A stretch of DNA of 64,000 nucleotides from Gibbsiella quercinecans (GCF_002291425.1 NZ_CP014136.1:1426001-1490000), one strand, 5' to 3'; positions 40,573 through 49,227 are shown, numbered from the stretch's first letter. Notes: generated by a model not told the origin, from the sequence alone. Numbers and translations are program-made.

Positions 40573-41873
40573 TGTATGAACCGGGCACATGGGTAACACT
40601 TTACACCGGGCACATGGGTAACAGGTTATAACTGGCACAGTTAACGAGATAGGGAGGTTTACTGTGCCTTGGCCTGAGAGTGTTACCATGCAACGTTTGC
40701 AATTTGTCACCGCTTGTCTGAAGGGCGATACTTCTGTCGCTGAGCTATGCCGCCGTTTCAACATTAGTCGCAAAACTGGCTATAAGTGGCTGTCCCGATT
40801 TTCTCCTGATGATATTTCCTCTCTTTCTGACCATTCCCGAGCTCGCCATCATCAACTTTCCATACCGCTGCCAACGGTGGAATTGCTTCTTGAGAAGAAA
40901 CAGCAGCACCCTACATGGGGCCCGGAAAAGATAAGACAATTACTTTTGAATATGGATGTTTCGGATGTGCCCGCTGCCAGTACTATTGGGGGCATATTTA
41001 AGATCCATGGCCTGACAAAAAAACGTAATCGATTGAAATACAAACCCAAACGGTCTTATGTGCTCCATAAGATAAACCAGCCAAATGATGTCTGGAGCGC
41101 GGATTTCAAAGGCAAGTTCACCCATACAACCGGACGTTGGTGTCATCCTTTCACACTGACGGATAACTACAGCAGAATGGTACTTGCCTGTGATGCCACG
41201 TATTTACCCGATGGGAAATTTGTCATTCCCTGCCTCGAGCGAGTCTTCCACGAATGTGGTTTGCCCCAGGTTCTACGCACCGATAACGGTCCACCTTTTG
41301 CCGGTGCCGGGCTGTGGGGATTAAGCCAGATGTCTATCTGGCTAATCAAATGTGGTGTTACTCCCGAGCGAATTCGCCCAGGGAAACCGACAGAGAATGG
41401 ACGTCATGAAAGAATGCACAGAACAATGAAAGAGGGAATGAAACAGTGTCATAAATTTGCCTCTCTGGAGGAACAACAGACATGGCTAAACACATGGAGA
41501 AAAGAATTTAATGAAGTTCGGCCACATAAGGCTCTGGGAGGAAAAACGCCCCAATCAGTCTGGTGTCCTTCCCCCCGGATTTATACTGGGGCACAAAAGG
41601 AGATGCCGGTACCAAAGGGGGCGAAGTTACTGCGTGTGGAAGTGAAAGGTGATTTATGGTTCAACGGCCGACGAATCTTCCTATCGGAGGCCCTCAGGTA
41701 TGAATGGGTGTGGATGAAAGAAGTTGACGATGACACGGACGAAATAGGGTTCGGGGAGTTGGTATTGGCCCGGTACGATAGACAGAACCATCGTATAATC
41801 CGGGCTGATTAAAGAATAAATGCGTTACCTATGAGGCTGGTCAGATCTGTAACCTATGTGCCCGGTTCATACA
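40573..41873 (+). mobile_element. IS481-family insertion sequence, 1301 bp
   Basis: Terminal inverted repeats of 25 bp (40573-40597 and 41849-41873), starting TGTATGAACCGGGCACAT on both ends, match at 23 positions. The left end holds a second direct copy of ccgggcacatgggtaaca 25 bp inside. One intact transposase gene fills the element. Flanks end and begin with GCC, a possible 3-bp target duplication. The base composition is less GC-rich than its neighbours, which suggests recent arrival. Confidence 0.92.
40664..41812 (+). CDS. IS481-family DDE transposase
   Basis: 382 residues. It starts at a GTG after gggagg. An N-terminal helix-turn-helix (SVAELCRRFNISRKTGYKWLSR in the protein, about residues 24-45) is followed by the RNase H-like catalytic core: Asp in VWSADFKG, Asp in RTDNGPPF and Glu in PTENGRHERM. 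The core is uninterrupted and full length, so the element may be active. Codon use is visibly less GC-biased than in the neighbours. Confidence 0.93.
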   Translation: MPWPESVTMQRLQFVTACLKGDTSVAELCRRFNISRKTGYKWLSRFSPDDISSLSDHSRARHHQLSIPLPTVELLLEKKQQHPTWGPEKIRQLLLNMDVSDVPAASTIGGIFKIHGLTKKRNRLKYKPKRSYVLHKINQPNDVWSADFKGKFTHTTGRWCHPFTLTDNYSRMVLACDATYLPDGKFVIPCLERVFHECGLPQVLRTDNGPPFAGAGLWGLSQMSIWLIKCGVTPERIRPGKPTENGRHERMHRTMKEGMKQCHKFASLEEQQTWLNTWRKEFNEVRPHKALGGKTPQSVWCPSPRIYTGAQKEMPVPKGAKLLRVEVKGDLWFNGRRIFLSEALRYEWVWMKEVDDDTDEIGFGELVLARYDRQNHRIIRAD

Positions 41874-42075
41874 GCCCACGGCCCCTAACTCGGGCGCGAG
41901 CTGCAGTGCAACAAAAAGCTACGATATGATGGCGACCGAAACCTTCTCTAAACACAGCAAAGAACATTAACGAAACCACACTCTGTAACCCGCCGCATCG
42001 TGATAGATAACCACGATGCCGTAGCGACTGAACCCCCTCCCCGAACACAACAAAGAACGTTAACGAAACGCCCTC
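41874..42075 (+). repeat. Structured repeat copy 2, right part, and a third tail copy
   Basis: From 41874 the sequence continues copy 2 from the point of IS insertion (cacggcccctaac, then gggcgcgagct), aligned with copy 1 from 39918. The tail unit gcgaccgaaacc...aaagaacatt...cgaaac occurs at about 39974, 41936 and again at about 42025 (gcgactgaacc...aaagaacgtt...cgaaac). The last one ends just at the araC-type gene. No coding capacity is seen. Confidence 0.65.
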
Positions 42076-42079
42076 CCCC

Positions 42080-43144
42080 TCAATTCGGCACCTGCCGCCA
42101 CTGCCGCGGACTGATACCAAACCAGCGCCGGAAAGCACGTGAAAACGCACTCACCTCCGAATACCCCAACAACAACGCCAGCTCAGAAATCGGCAAATGG
42201 CGCTGCTGCAAATAGTACGTCGCCAGCTCACAGCGCACCTTATCCACCAGCGCAGTAAAAGTCAGCCCCTGATCGCGCAGCCGGCGCTGTAGCGAACCGG
42301 CAGACATCCCCATTTTTTCCGCAATGATTTCCAGCGCGGGCTCACCACTGAGCAACGCATGGCGCACCTGGGCGCGCGCGCCGTCCACCAGCGTCTGGTG
42401 CGGCTCCTGCGCGTTAAGCCGACGGATCGCATCCTGCACCACCATCAGCAACGTTGCGTCACGTTCCGGCATCGCGCGGGCCAGATCGCGTTTGGGCAAG
42501 ATCAGGGAATTGTAAGGCTGATCAAAATACACCGGGGCATCGAACAGCTTGCAGTGCTCATGCCAGCTCTCCGGCCGCGGATGTTCAAAATGCACCTCGC
42601 GCGGCGCCCAACGGCTGCCGAGCACATGGCGGATCAGGTTCATCACCATGCCGAGCGTCAGTTCGGCATCCTGGCGCTTGCACAGGATAGCGCCGTGCTG
42701 CACCTGATAATCGAAGCGATAATATTCCCCCTTATCGACCAGCCGCGTCAGCGTACTGTGCTGGTGATAGGGAAATGCCGTCACCAGATTCTTCAACGCC
42801 ATTTCCAGCGTTGGCGAACACAGGCCGACATAGCCAATCAGGCCTAATGACTGCGGTTTAAACTGCTGGCCGTAGTGCAAACCGAAGTTATCACAACCGG
42901 AATGGCGCGCTGCCTGCTCCAGCACCTGGCAATAGTTGGTCAGGCCGATACTGAGCGTCGGGCAGGCCAACTGTTCCGCATCAATGCCGGAAATGCCGAA
43001 AATCCGATCAACATCGCCACCCTTATTCTGTATGAACTCGCTCAGGCCGCTGGCGGCAGCGGCCAGAACGCCACGGTTGCCTTGTGCCAGACCGGCATCC
43101 AGATGTGAGAACAACCCCGGCTGGCTGGAAAGTGCTATCTGCAT
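42080..43144 (-). CDS. AraC-family transcriptional regulator (Arabinose_bd/OruR-like)
   Basis: 354 residues. The N-terminal about 210 residues fit the PF12625-type ligand domain found in OruR/ArgR-like regulators; the C-terminal about 100 residues hold two helix-turn-helix motifs ending with LLGYSEVSAFSRAFRRWFG. Such proteins sense amino acids or related small molecules and activate nearby catabolic genes. It lies next to the kinase and permease genes and is the best candidate for their regulator, which is an inference from position. Confidence 0.88.
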   Translation of the reverse strand: MQIALSSQPGLFSHLDAGLAQGNRGVLAAAASGLSEFIQNKGGDVDRIFGISGIDAEQLACPTLSIGLTNYCQVLEQAARHSGCDNFGLHYGQQFKPQSLGLIGYVGLCSPTLEMALKNLVTAFPYHQHSTLTRLVDKGEYYRFDYQVQHGAILCKRQDAELTLGMVMNLIRHVLGSRWAPREVHFEHPRPESWHEHCKLFDAPVYFDQPYNSLILPKRDLARAMPERDATLLMVVQDAIRRLNAQEPHQTLVDGARAQVRHALLSGEPALEIIAEKMGMSAGSLQRRLRDQGLTFTALVDKVRCELATYYLQQRHLPISELALLLGYSEVSAFSRAFRRWFGISPRQWRQVPN

Positions 43145-43369
43145 GATTCATCCCACTGTGGTTGTAAAATGATTCAGGGAATGAAGCAACTTCTGTACCA
43201 GATTGCCCGCAGCGCCGGGTTAACCAGGCCAACACGGCGCGCTGCCGGCAAACTGCGGCGTGCAGGGCACATTAAAGCACGCCAGTGCGCGCCCAATGTT
43301 GGCCGTTGCCGGTTAACCGTTCACCACCGCGATACATCACCGCCATCGGGCCGCCCGGTTTTGGTGCGC

Positions 43370-44380
43370 CTAGGCGGCGCCCACCGGCAGCAGATCGGTT
43401 TCCAGATAGCGGCGACACAAACGCACGCTTTCCGCCGCCCAACGATCGCCAAGGCTAAGCGCCATTTCCGTTTCGGCATGCGAGCCTATCCAGGCCAGCA
43501 TCTGAATGCGGCGCTGAATGATAAAAGTCGGCACCATCGCCAGATCCTGTTCGCTCAGTGAGCAAACGCGCTGATAACCGGCCAGCCAGTGCTCCACCCA
43601 CTCGGCCGCCCGCGGATGATGCTCAACGAAGCTGATTGCCGCCGCCAAATCGTGCAGATACCAGCCGAATCCGCAATCATCAAAATCGATCACCCGCGTT
43701 TCATTGCCCTGCAACAGCAGGTTGGTCAGGCGCAGATCGGCATGGATCAGCCCATAACGCTGGCGATCTTGCCCGTACTGCGCCAGTTCCCGGCCAACGC
43801 GCGCCAGCGTGGCTTCGATCACCGGATGATCGGCCTGCGCCAGGTTAGGGGCATCCTGCCAGCGCCCCCAGTGGCCCGCTTCACCCACCATGGAAGGATG
43901 ATCCCAGATAATACGCCGGAAGCCCGCCGGCTGCTGCCAGCTGCGACTGTGCTGATGCAGTTGGGCGGTGATTTCCCCCAACCGCTGAAAGGCACGAGGA
44001 TCCACCTCGGTGGTCGGCATATCGCCCTCGATCCAATGGAACACCACCAGGTGGCGCACTTCACCGTTGGCCAAAGTGATGGTTTGTACTCGTTCGCCAT
44101 CCTCGCCATAGACCGCCTGCGGCACCACGATGCCGTGTTCACGCAGCGCATCCAGCCAGTCCAATTCACTGGCGATTTCATCGCACTGGTGATAGTTGGC
44201 GCGGTGAATGCGCAGGGCATAACGCCGTCCGTCGGCGCTATCAAGCTTGAAAGTAGCGTTTTCGGAACGGCATAACAGCGTCAGAGCGCCGTTCAGGGTG
44301 GCTGCGTAACGCTGCAGCCCGCGTTCGGCAATCTGCTGCAGGGTATGATTATCCAACGTGTCGTACTGTGTTGCGGTCAT
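43370..44380 (-). CDS. Phosphotransferase-family (APH/choline-kinase-like) kinase
   Basis: 336 residues. The catalytic loop LIHADLRLTN and metal-binding DFDDCGFG (about residues 213-246) are those of the APH/SrkA/choline kinase superfamily. The N-terminal lobe has a Lys/Arg-rich nucleotide region. It could phosphorylate a small amine or hydroxy-amino acid; family members include homoserine, choline and hydroxylysine kinases. It diverges from an ethanolamine-type permease and lies beside an AraC regulator, which suggests that the permease substrate is also the kinase substrate. The exact substrate is not shown. Confidence 0.85.
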   Translation of the reverse strand: MTATQYDTLDNHTLQQIAERGLQRYAATLNGALTLLCRSENATFKLDSADGRRYALRIHRANYHQCDEIASELDWLDALREHGIVVPQAVYGEDGERVQTITLANGEVRHLVVFHWIEGDMPTTEVDPRAFQRLGEITAQLHQHSRSWQQPAGFRRIIWDHPSMVGEAGHWGRWQDAPNLAQADHPVIEATLARVGRELAQYGQDRQRYGLIHADLRLTNLLLQGNETRVIDFDDCGFGWYLHDLAAAISFVEHHPRAAEWVEHWLAGYQRVCSLSEQDLAMVPTFIIQRRIQMLAWIGSHAETEMALSLGDRWAAESVRLCRRYLETDLLPVGAA

Positions 44381-44782
44381 CGCGCGTCACTCCATAGCGG
44401 TCAACAGGCTTCCAGCATGATGTGGCCGAGCCCACCCCGCTTGACCGCAGGGCGCAAAATATTGACTTTAGGTTGCAAGCGCGTTTCTCAATGGCAAAAA
44501 TTGACCGTAAATGGCCCTTTTCGTTATTCCGTGGTCAAGTTTCCCCTCAGTTGCACAGGCATTATCCCCCCAAGGGCTGCGCGAGCAGCACACCCTACCC
44601 ATAAGGCCACACTCGCCAAGATGGCTAGTATCTTTTTGAAAAACATAATTTTTCGGTGCACTGATAGCATCCGAATATCTTGCAGGGCGGTCTGGCAGGC
44701 CCAGACCGGTGGAAATGACGTCCGCCCGCGCCGGTTGACCGGCGTCTGGCGGCTATGCACCGTTTCGATCGGGAGAACACCA
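44381..44782. promoter_or_regulatory. Divergent kinase/permease control region with repeated TTGACC sites
   Basis: 402 bp without a convincing gene. TTGACC or its complement occurs at 44399, 44441, 44462 (TTGACT), 44501 and 44533. Two of these are inside longer direct repeats of the type GCAAAA-A-TTGAC, about 40 bp apart (44454 and 44494). This layout fits binding sites of an AraC-type regulator, possibly the one at 42080-43144. It is a pattern reading only. Confidence 0.4.
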
Positions 44783-46150
44783 ATGACCATGCAACTCAAA
44801 CCCACGCTAAACACCTTGCACCTATGGGGGATTGCCGTCGGGCTGGTAATTTCAGGGGAATACTTTGGCTGGAGCTACGGCTGGGGCGTTGCAGGCACCC
44901 TCGGGTTCCTGATCACCACGCTATTAGTGGCGACCATGTACAGCTGCTTCATCTTCAGCTTCACCGAACTGACCACCGCGATCCCACACGCCGGCGGCCC
45001 GTTTGCCTACAGCCGCCGCGCTTTCGGCGAAACTGGCGGCCTGATCGCCGGGCTGGCCACGCTGGTCGAGTTTGTGTTTGCTCCGCCGGCTATCGCCATG
45101 GCGATCGGCGCCTACCTCAACGTGCAGTACCCGGCGCTGAACCCCAAGGTGGCGGCCGTCGGCGCCTATGCGATCTTCATGACGCTGAATATCCTCGGCG
45201 TTAAACTGGCGGCGCTGTTCGAATTGTGCGTTACCGTACTGGCGGTGTTCGAACTGCTGGTGTTCATGGGGGTAGTGGCGCCGGGCTTCAGCTTCAGCAA
45301 CTTTGTGCTCAACGGCTGGGCCGGCAGTAATACATTCAGCGGCACGGCCGTGGCAGGCATATTCGCCGCCATTCCGTTCGCCATTTGGTTCTTCCTGGCT
45401 ATTGAAGGCGCCGCAATGGCCGCCGAAGAGGCCAAGGATCCCAAACGCACCATTCCACGCGCCTATATCTCCGGCATTATGACGCTGGTGCTGCTGGCGC
45501 TGGGCGTGATGCTGCTGGCCGGCGGTGCCGGCGACTGGAGCAAGCTCGCCAACATTAACGATCCGCTGCCGCAGGCGATGAAAATGATCGTGGGCGAGAA
45601 TTCCGGCTGGATGCACATGCTGGTGTGGATCGGCCTGTTCGGGCTGGTGGCCAGCTTCCACGGCATTATCCTCGGCTATTCCCGCCAGTTCTTCGCCCTG
45701 GCGCGCGCAGGCTATCTGCCCACGTCGCTGGCGAAGCTGTCGCGGTTTAGAACGCCGCACCGCGCCATTCTTGCCGGCGGGGTCATCGGGATTGCCGCGA
45801 TCTTCAGCGACGGCGTGATCAACCTGCAGGGGATGAGCCTGACCGCCGCGATGATCACCATGGCGGTATTCGGTGCCATCGTGATGTACCTGATGAGCAT
45901 GCTCAGCCTGTTCAAACTGCGCCGCAGCGCGCCGGATCTGGAGCGCAGCTTCCGGGCGCCCGGCTACCCGGTGGTGCCGGCCATCGCACTGGTGCTGGCC
46001 TTCGTTTGCCTGATCGCCATGCTGTGGTTTAACCCGATCATCGGCGGCCTGTTTATCGCCCTGATGGCCTGCGGCTACGTTTACTTCCTGCTGACCAAAA
46101 CTCAGCGCCGCAACGCACCGCAAGATATGATGCTGTCGGGCAGCGACTGA
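44783..46150 (+). CDS. Ethanolamine-type permease (APC superfamily)
   Basis: 455 residues with about twelve membrane helices. It resembles the ethanolamine transporter (EAT) family of the APC superfamily: GEYFGWSYGW in helix 1, PFAYSRRAFG and the AAEEAKDPKRTIPRA loop. The start at 44783 follows gggaga at normal spacing; the reading frame is open far upstream but without family match. No eut genes lie near. Together with the neighbouring kinase it may serve amine or hydroxy-amine uptake and use. Confidence 0.88.
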   Translation: MTMQLKPTLNTLHLWGIAVGLVISGEYFGWSYGWGVAGTLGFLITTLLVATMYSCFIFSFTELTTAIPHAGGPFAYSRRAFGETGGLIAGLATLVEFVFAPPAIAMAIGAYLNVQYPALNPKVAAVGAYAIFMTLNILGVKLAALFELCVTVLAVFELLVFMGVVAPGFSFSNFVLNGWAGSNTFSGTAVAGIFAAIPFAIWFFLAIEGAAMAAEEAKDPKRTIPRAYISGIMTLVLLALGVMLLAGGAGDWSKLANINDPLPQAMKMIVGENSGWMHMLVWIGLFGLVASFHGIILGYSRQFFALARAGYLPTSLAKLSRFRTPHRAILAGGVIGIAAIFSDGVINLQGMSLTAAMITMAVFGAIVMYLMSMLSLFKLRRSAPDLERSFRAPGYPVVPAIALVLAFVCLIAMLWFNPIIGGLFIALMACGYVYFLLTKTQRRNAPQDMMLSGSD

Positions 46151-46187
46151 TAAATGTGATCCCGGCGGCAGTCCATGGTGAAAAGCG

Positions 46188-46215
46188 TTGAACCGCTACT
46201 GAGAACCGTTATCAT
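46188..46215 (+). promoter_or_regulatory. Promoter of the orphan antiterminator
   Basis: TTGAAC (46188-46193) and TATCAT (46210-46215) are separated by 16 bp. Transcription would begin near 46222, just before the RAT element at 46228. Confidence 0.6.
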
Positions 46216-46227
46216 AGAGCGGTTACA

Positions 46228-46323
46228 GGATTGTCACTGTGTAAATCCCCCACATCACGCGCATTAGCAGAAAGACAGCATGCCTGCGTAGCGAAGAAGA
46301 ATGTGGGGGCGCAGGCAAAACCT
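46228..46323 (+). promoter_or_regulatory. RAT-type antiterminator element with an inserted stem
   Basis: The left half GGATTGTCACTG (46228-46239) and right half CGCAGGCAAAACCT (46310-46323) match the two sides of the bgl/LicT-type ribonucleic antiterminator (E. coli GGATTGTTACTG and CGCAGGCAAAACCT). In known RATs a few bases join them; here about 70 bases do. That insert holds a perfect 9-bp stem CCCCCACAT/ATGTGGGGG (46247-46255 with 46301-46309). The right half overlaps the left arm of the terminator at 46317, which is the usual mutually exclusive layout. Confidence 0.75.
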
Positions 46324-46359
46324 GACATCCGGGGCTATACCTGGGCGTCAGGTTTTTTT
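46317..46359 (+). terminator. Leader terminator controlled by the RAT element
   Basis: A 10-bp stem (46317-46326 with 46347-46356) followed by a T run. It lies between the RAT and the coding start at 46392, so most transcripts would stop here unless the antiterminator forms. Confidence 0.9.
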
Positions 46360-46391
46360 GTTTTCAGCGAGCAACAACGCCGGGAAAAGCC

Positions 46392-47249
46392 ATGAAGATC
46401 GCTAAAATACTTAATAATAACGTGGTGATTACGCTTGATGCGCATACGGAAGAAACAGTAGTAATGGGCTGCGGCATCGGCTTTAAAAAGAAAGTCGGCG
46501 ACAGCGTAGATGAGAGCCTGATTGAAAAAGTCTTCACCCTGAACCAGGGGGAAGTGAGCGAACATTTCAAACAATTGCTGGCGGAGATCCCTTTAGCCTG
46601 CGTCACTACCGCGGATAAAATCATTACCCTCGCCCGCGAGCGCCTGCCGGGCAAGCTGCACAACATTGCTTATATCACTCTGACCGATCACATTCATTCC
46701 GCGCTGCAGCGCCATGAACAAGGGGTTAACATCCGCAACGCGCTGCTATGGGATATCAAAAAGCTTTACCCTAATGAGTTCGCGATCGGGCGGGAGGCGC
46801 TGGCGCTGATTGCCCAGCGGCTTGGCGCCACGCTGCCTGAAGATGAGGCGGGGTTTATCGCGTTGCACCTGGTCAATGCCCAGTTGAACGACGAAATGCA
46901 AAACACCTTGCACATCACCCGCGTGATGCAGGAAATCCTCAACATCGTCAAATACCATTTCCAATTTGATTACAACGAAGAAGCGTTAAGCTACCACCGC
47001 TTCGTTACCCACCTGAAGTTCTTCGCCCAACGCCTGCTGGGGAAAAACTACGTCGACAACGCCGATGATTCGCTCTACCAGATGGTGAAAGAGAAATATC
47101 GCACCTCGTTCGCCTGCGCCGGCAAAATCAACCAACACATAGAGAAACACTACCAGCATCAGCTCACTACCGAAGAAATGCTGTTCCTGACGATCCATAT
47201 CGAGCGGGTGCGCAGCGAAAGCGAAACGCCCTCCCTCGACACCGACTAA
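46392..47249 (+). CDS. BglG/LicT-family transcription antiterminator (orphan)
   Basis: 285 residues. CAT RNA-binding domain (about 1-56, MKIAKILNNNVVIT), PRD1 (about 65-170, with His in LTDHIHSAL and IALHLVNAQ) and PRD2 (about 172-277, with His in YHRFVTHLKFF and LTIHIER). PTS-dependent phosphorylation of these His residues normally sets activity. No PTS permease or phospho-glucosidase gene is adjacent, so its targets are elsewhere or it regulates only itself. Its own leader carries a RAT and terminator, indicating autoregulation. Confidence 0.94.
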   Translation: MKIAKILNNNVVITLDAHTEETVVMGCGIGFKKKVGDSVDESLIEKVFTLNQGEVSEHFKQLLAEIPLACVTTADKIITLARERLPGKLHNIAYITLTDHIHSALQRHEQGVNIRNALLWDIKKLYPNEFAIGREALALIAQRLGATLPEDEAGFIALHLVNAQLNDEMQNTLHITRVMQEILNIVKYHFQFDYNEEALSYHRFVTHLKFFAQRLLGKNYVDNADDSLYQMVKEKYRTSFACAGKINQHIEKHYQHQLTTEEMLFLTIHIERVRSESETPSLDTD

Positions 47250-47427
47250 GCGGCGGCCGGTGGCCGCTTGCGCATCACCACACGCCCCGGCGCCCATCCC
47301 GCCGCTGAACCCGACGGAGAGGGAATTGCGTGGGAAGAGGGCGATTTTTCACGGCTGATTGGTTATCATGCCGCCCTGCTTTTGATGAATCAGCGTGTAA
47401 AATGCACGCCCAGCCTGGGATAACAAT

Positions 47428-48339
47428 ATGCTGTGGTTTAAGAATTTGATGGTTTACCGTTTGAGCAGCGACGTGGCGCTGAACGCGGATGAAATGGAAA
47501 AACAGCTCAGCGCATTTTCGTTCACGCCGTGCGGTAGCCAGGATATGGCGAAAACTGGCTGGGTCTCCCCGATGGGCTCCCACAGCGACGCGCTGACCCA
47601 CTCGGTCAACGGCCAGATTGTGATCTGCGCCCGCAAGGAAGAGAAAATCCTGCCCTCACCGGTCATCAAGCAGGAACTGCAGGCCAAGATCGACAAGCTG
47701 GAAGGCGAGCAGCATCGCAAACTGAAGAAAACCGAGAAAGACTCGCTGAAAGATGAAGTGCTGCATAGCCTGCTGCCGCGGGCCTTCAGCCGTTTCAACC
47801 AAACCTTTATGTGGATCGACACCGTCAACAATCTGATCATGGTCGACGCCGCCAGCGCCAAACGCGCCGAGGACACGCTGGCGCTGCTGCGCAAGAGCCT
47901 GGGTTCATTGCCGGTGGTGCCGCTGACCATGGAAAGCCCGATCGAACTGACGCTAACCGAATGGGTGCGTTCCGGCGAGCTGCCGGCCGGTTTTATCATT
48001 CAGGACGAAGCCGAGCTGAAGGCGATACTGGAAGAAGGTGGCGTGATCCGCTGCAAAAAGCAAAACCTGATCAGCGACGAAATTGCGGTGCATATTGAGG
48101 CCGGCAAGCTGGTGACCAAGCTGGCGGTTGACTGGCAGGAGCGGATCCAAGTGGTGATTGCCGACGACGGTTCGATTAAGCGCCTGAAGTTTGCCGATAC
48201 GCTGCGCGATCAAAACGATGATATTGACCGCGATGATTTCGCCCAACGCTTTGACGCCGACTTTATTTTGATGACCAGCGAACTGGCTGCGCTGATCCAG
48301 AACCTGATTGAAGCCCTGGGCGGCGAGGCCCAGCGCTAA
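47428..48339 (+). CDS. rdgC: Recombination-associated protein RdgC
   Basis: 303 residues, equal to E. coli. It starts [12 protein letters not shown] and follows the family along its whole length. RdgC is a ring-forming DNA-binding protein that limits RecA activity; cells lacking it depend on recombination genes. It is a single gene between the orphan antiterminator and ppnP. A structure of small stems lies downstream. Confidence 0.97.
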   Translation: MLWFKNLMVYRLSSDVALNADEMEKQLSAFSFTPCGSQDMAKTGWVSPMGSHSDALTHSVNGQIVICARKEEKILPSPVIKQELQAKIDKLEGEQHRKLKKTEKDSLKDEVLHSLLPRAFSRFNQTFMWIDTVNNLIMVDAASAKRAEDTLALLRKSLGSLPVVPLTMESPIELTLTEWVRSGELPAGFIIQDEAELKAILEEGGVIRCKKQNLISDEIAVHIEAGKLVTKLAVDWQERIQVVIADDGSIKRLKFADTLRDQNDDIDRDDFAQRFDADFILMTSELAALIQNLIEALGGEAQR

Positions 48340-48345
48340 CCTGCC

Positions 48346-48376
48346 AACGTGGGCCGGCGGCTTGCCAGCCCACGTT
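48346..48376. terminator. Hairpin between rdgC and ppnP
   Basis: A 9-bp perfect stem (48346-48354 with 48368-48376) around a 13-base loop, six bases after the rdgC stop and 27 bp from the convergent ppnP. There is no T run, so it is a possible weak terminator. Confidence 0.5.
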
Positions 48377-48402
48377 GCGGCAGTTACCGGAACCTTTCGG
48401 GC

Positions 48403-48693
48403 TTACTCACTCAGGTAACGGCACAGATACGAGGTGGCTTCGGCCACCTGCAAATTGAATTCACTGTTGCCCGGCACCCGGAAGGATTCGCCGGGGTTAA
48501 ACTCTTGCCACTCGGTGGCGCCCGGCAGCAGCACATTCAACGCGCCGCTGACGACCGTCATCTCTTCCGGCTTGCCGGTGCCAAAAGTGTATTCCCCTTT
48601 GGCCATCACCCCAACGCTTGCCAGGCCAATGCTATCGCTGTCAAAACCAATCGACTTCACTTTCCCGCCAAAATACTCATTTACATTCAGCAT
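48403..48693 (-). CDS. ppnP: Pyrimidine/purine nucleoside phosphorylase PpnP
   Basis: 96 residues, formerly YaiE. The cupin-like protein splits many nucleosides with phosphate to base and ribose 1-phosphate. The core KVKSIGF, SVGVM, GEYTF and [18 protein letters not shown] and the end SYLCRYLSE match E. coli along the whole length. It is a single minus-strand gene that converges on rdgC. Confidence 0.96.
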   Translation of the reverse strand: MLNVNEYFGGKVKSIGFDSDSIGLASVGVMAKGEYTFGTGKPEEMTVVSGALNVLLPGATEWQEFNPGESFRVPGNSEFNLQVAEATSYLCRYLSE

Positions 48694-48938
48694 AACGCGT
48701 CCCGCTAATTATCTTTGTGGAAAGGCCATATTGGGGGATTGAGCGCGCCCTGTCACTGGTTTTTCACGCGAAAATAGCGGCAGGCCGTAGCGGAAAATGC
48801 TACTGAAACCGCGGCGTTCAGGCAGGTATTGCGGCAGCGTTGGGGAAAATCTATGAAGTCATCCCACGGCGGCCTGGGAGAAGAAAATTTTATTGCACGT
48901 TAAACCGAGGATTAGCGATCAACCACCGTTGAAGAGAA

Positions 48939-49055
48939 CTATAAATTACGCAGAATGTAGAGCGCGATTGATGCCTCAAACAGGATAATCAACAGCGCCC
49001 AAAAGGCCGGTAAGGCTTTGGCATGCTGGTGAAAAAACCGCTGGAGCGCTTTCAT
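48939..49055 (-). CDS. Possible 38-residue single-span membrane protein
   Basis: A short frame starting MKALQRFFHQH and ending LYILRNL. Residues about 14-34 form one hydrophobic helix preceded by basic residues, typical of small inner-membrane proteins. The ribosome site is weak and the frame is open upstream without family match, so the start is uncertain. I do not recognise a family. Confidence 0.35.
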   Translation of the reverse strand: MKALQRFFHQHAKALPAFWALLIILFEASIALYILRNL

Positions 49056-49227
49056 AGTCGATTTACCCGTCAGGCCCGCTGGCCCGTTGAACAACCTGAT
49101 TGATGCAAGAACTGTCACGCTGTTGCTTACTTTACGCGCCACCCACCGCAGGCGCAAGCAGGCGAACCGGCGCGGGGCCGGTTCAATAGAGAAAAATACC
49201 GTGGGTTGGCCGAGGCGGCCAGGGAAG

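Noticed and set aside
39665-42079. Genomic island or prophage boundary around the IS
   Set aside because: No tRNA, integrase or phage gene is present. The region is explained by intergenic repeats and one IS between core genes.
44924-46123. Minus-strand open frame of 399 codons opposite the permease gene
   Set aside because: His/Gln/Arg-rich composition typical of the reverse frame of a hydrophobic membrane protein gene. No start context.
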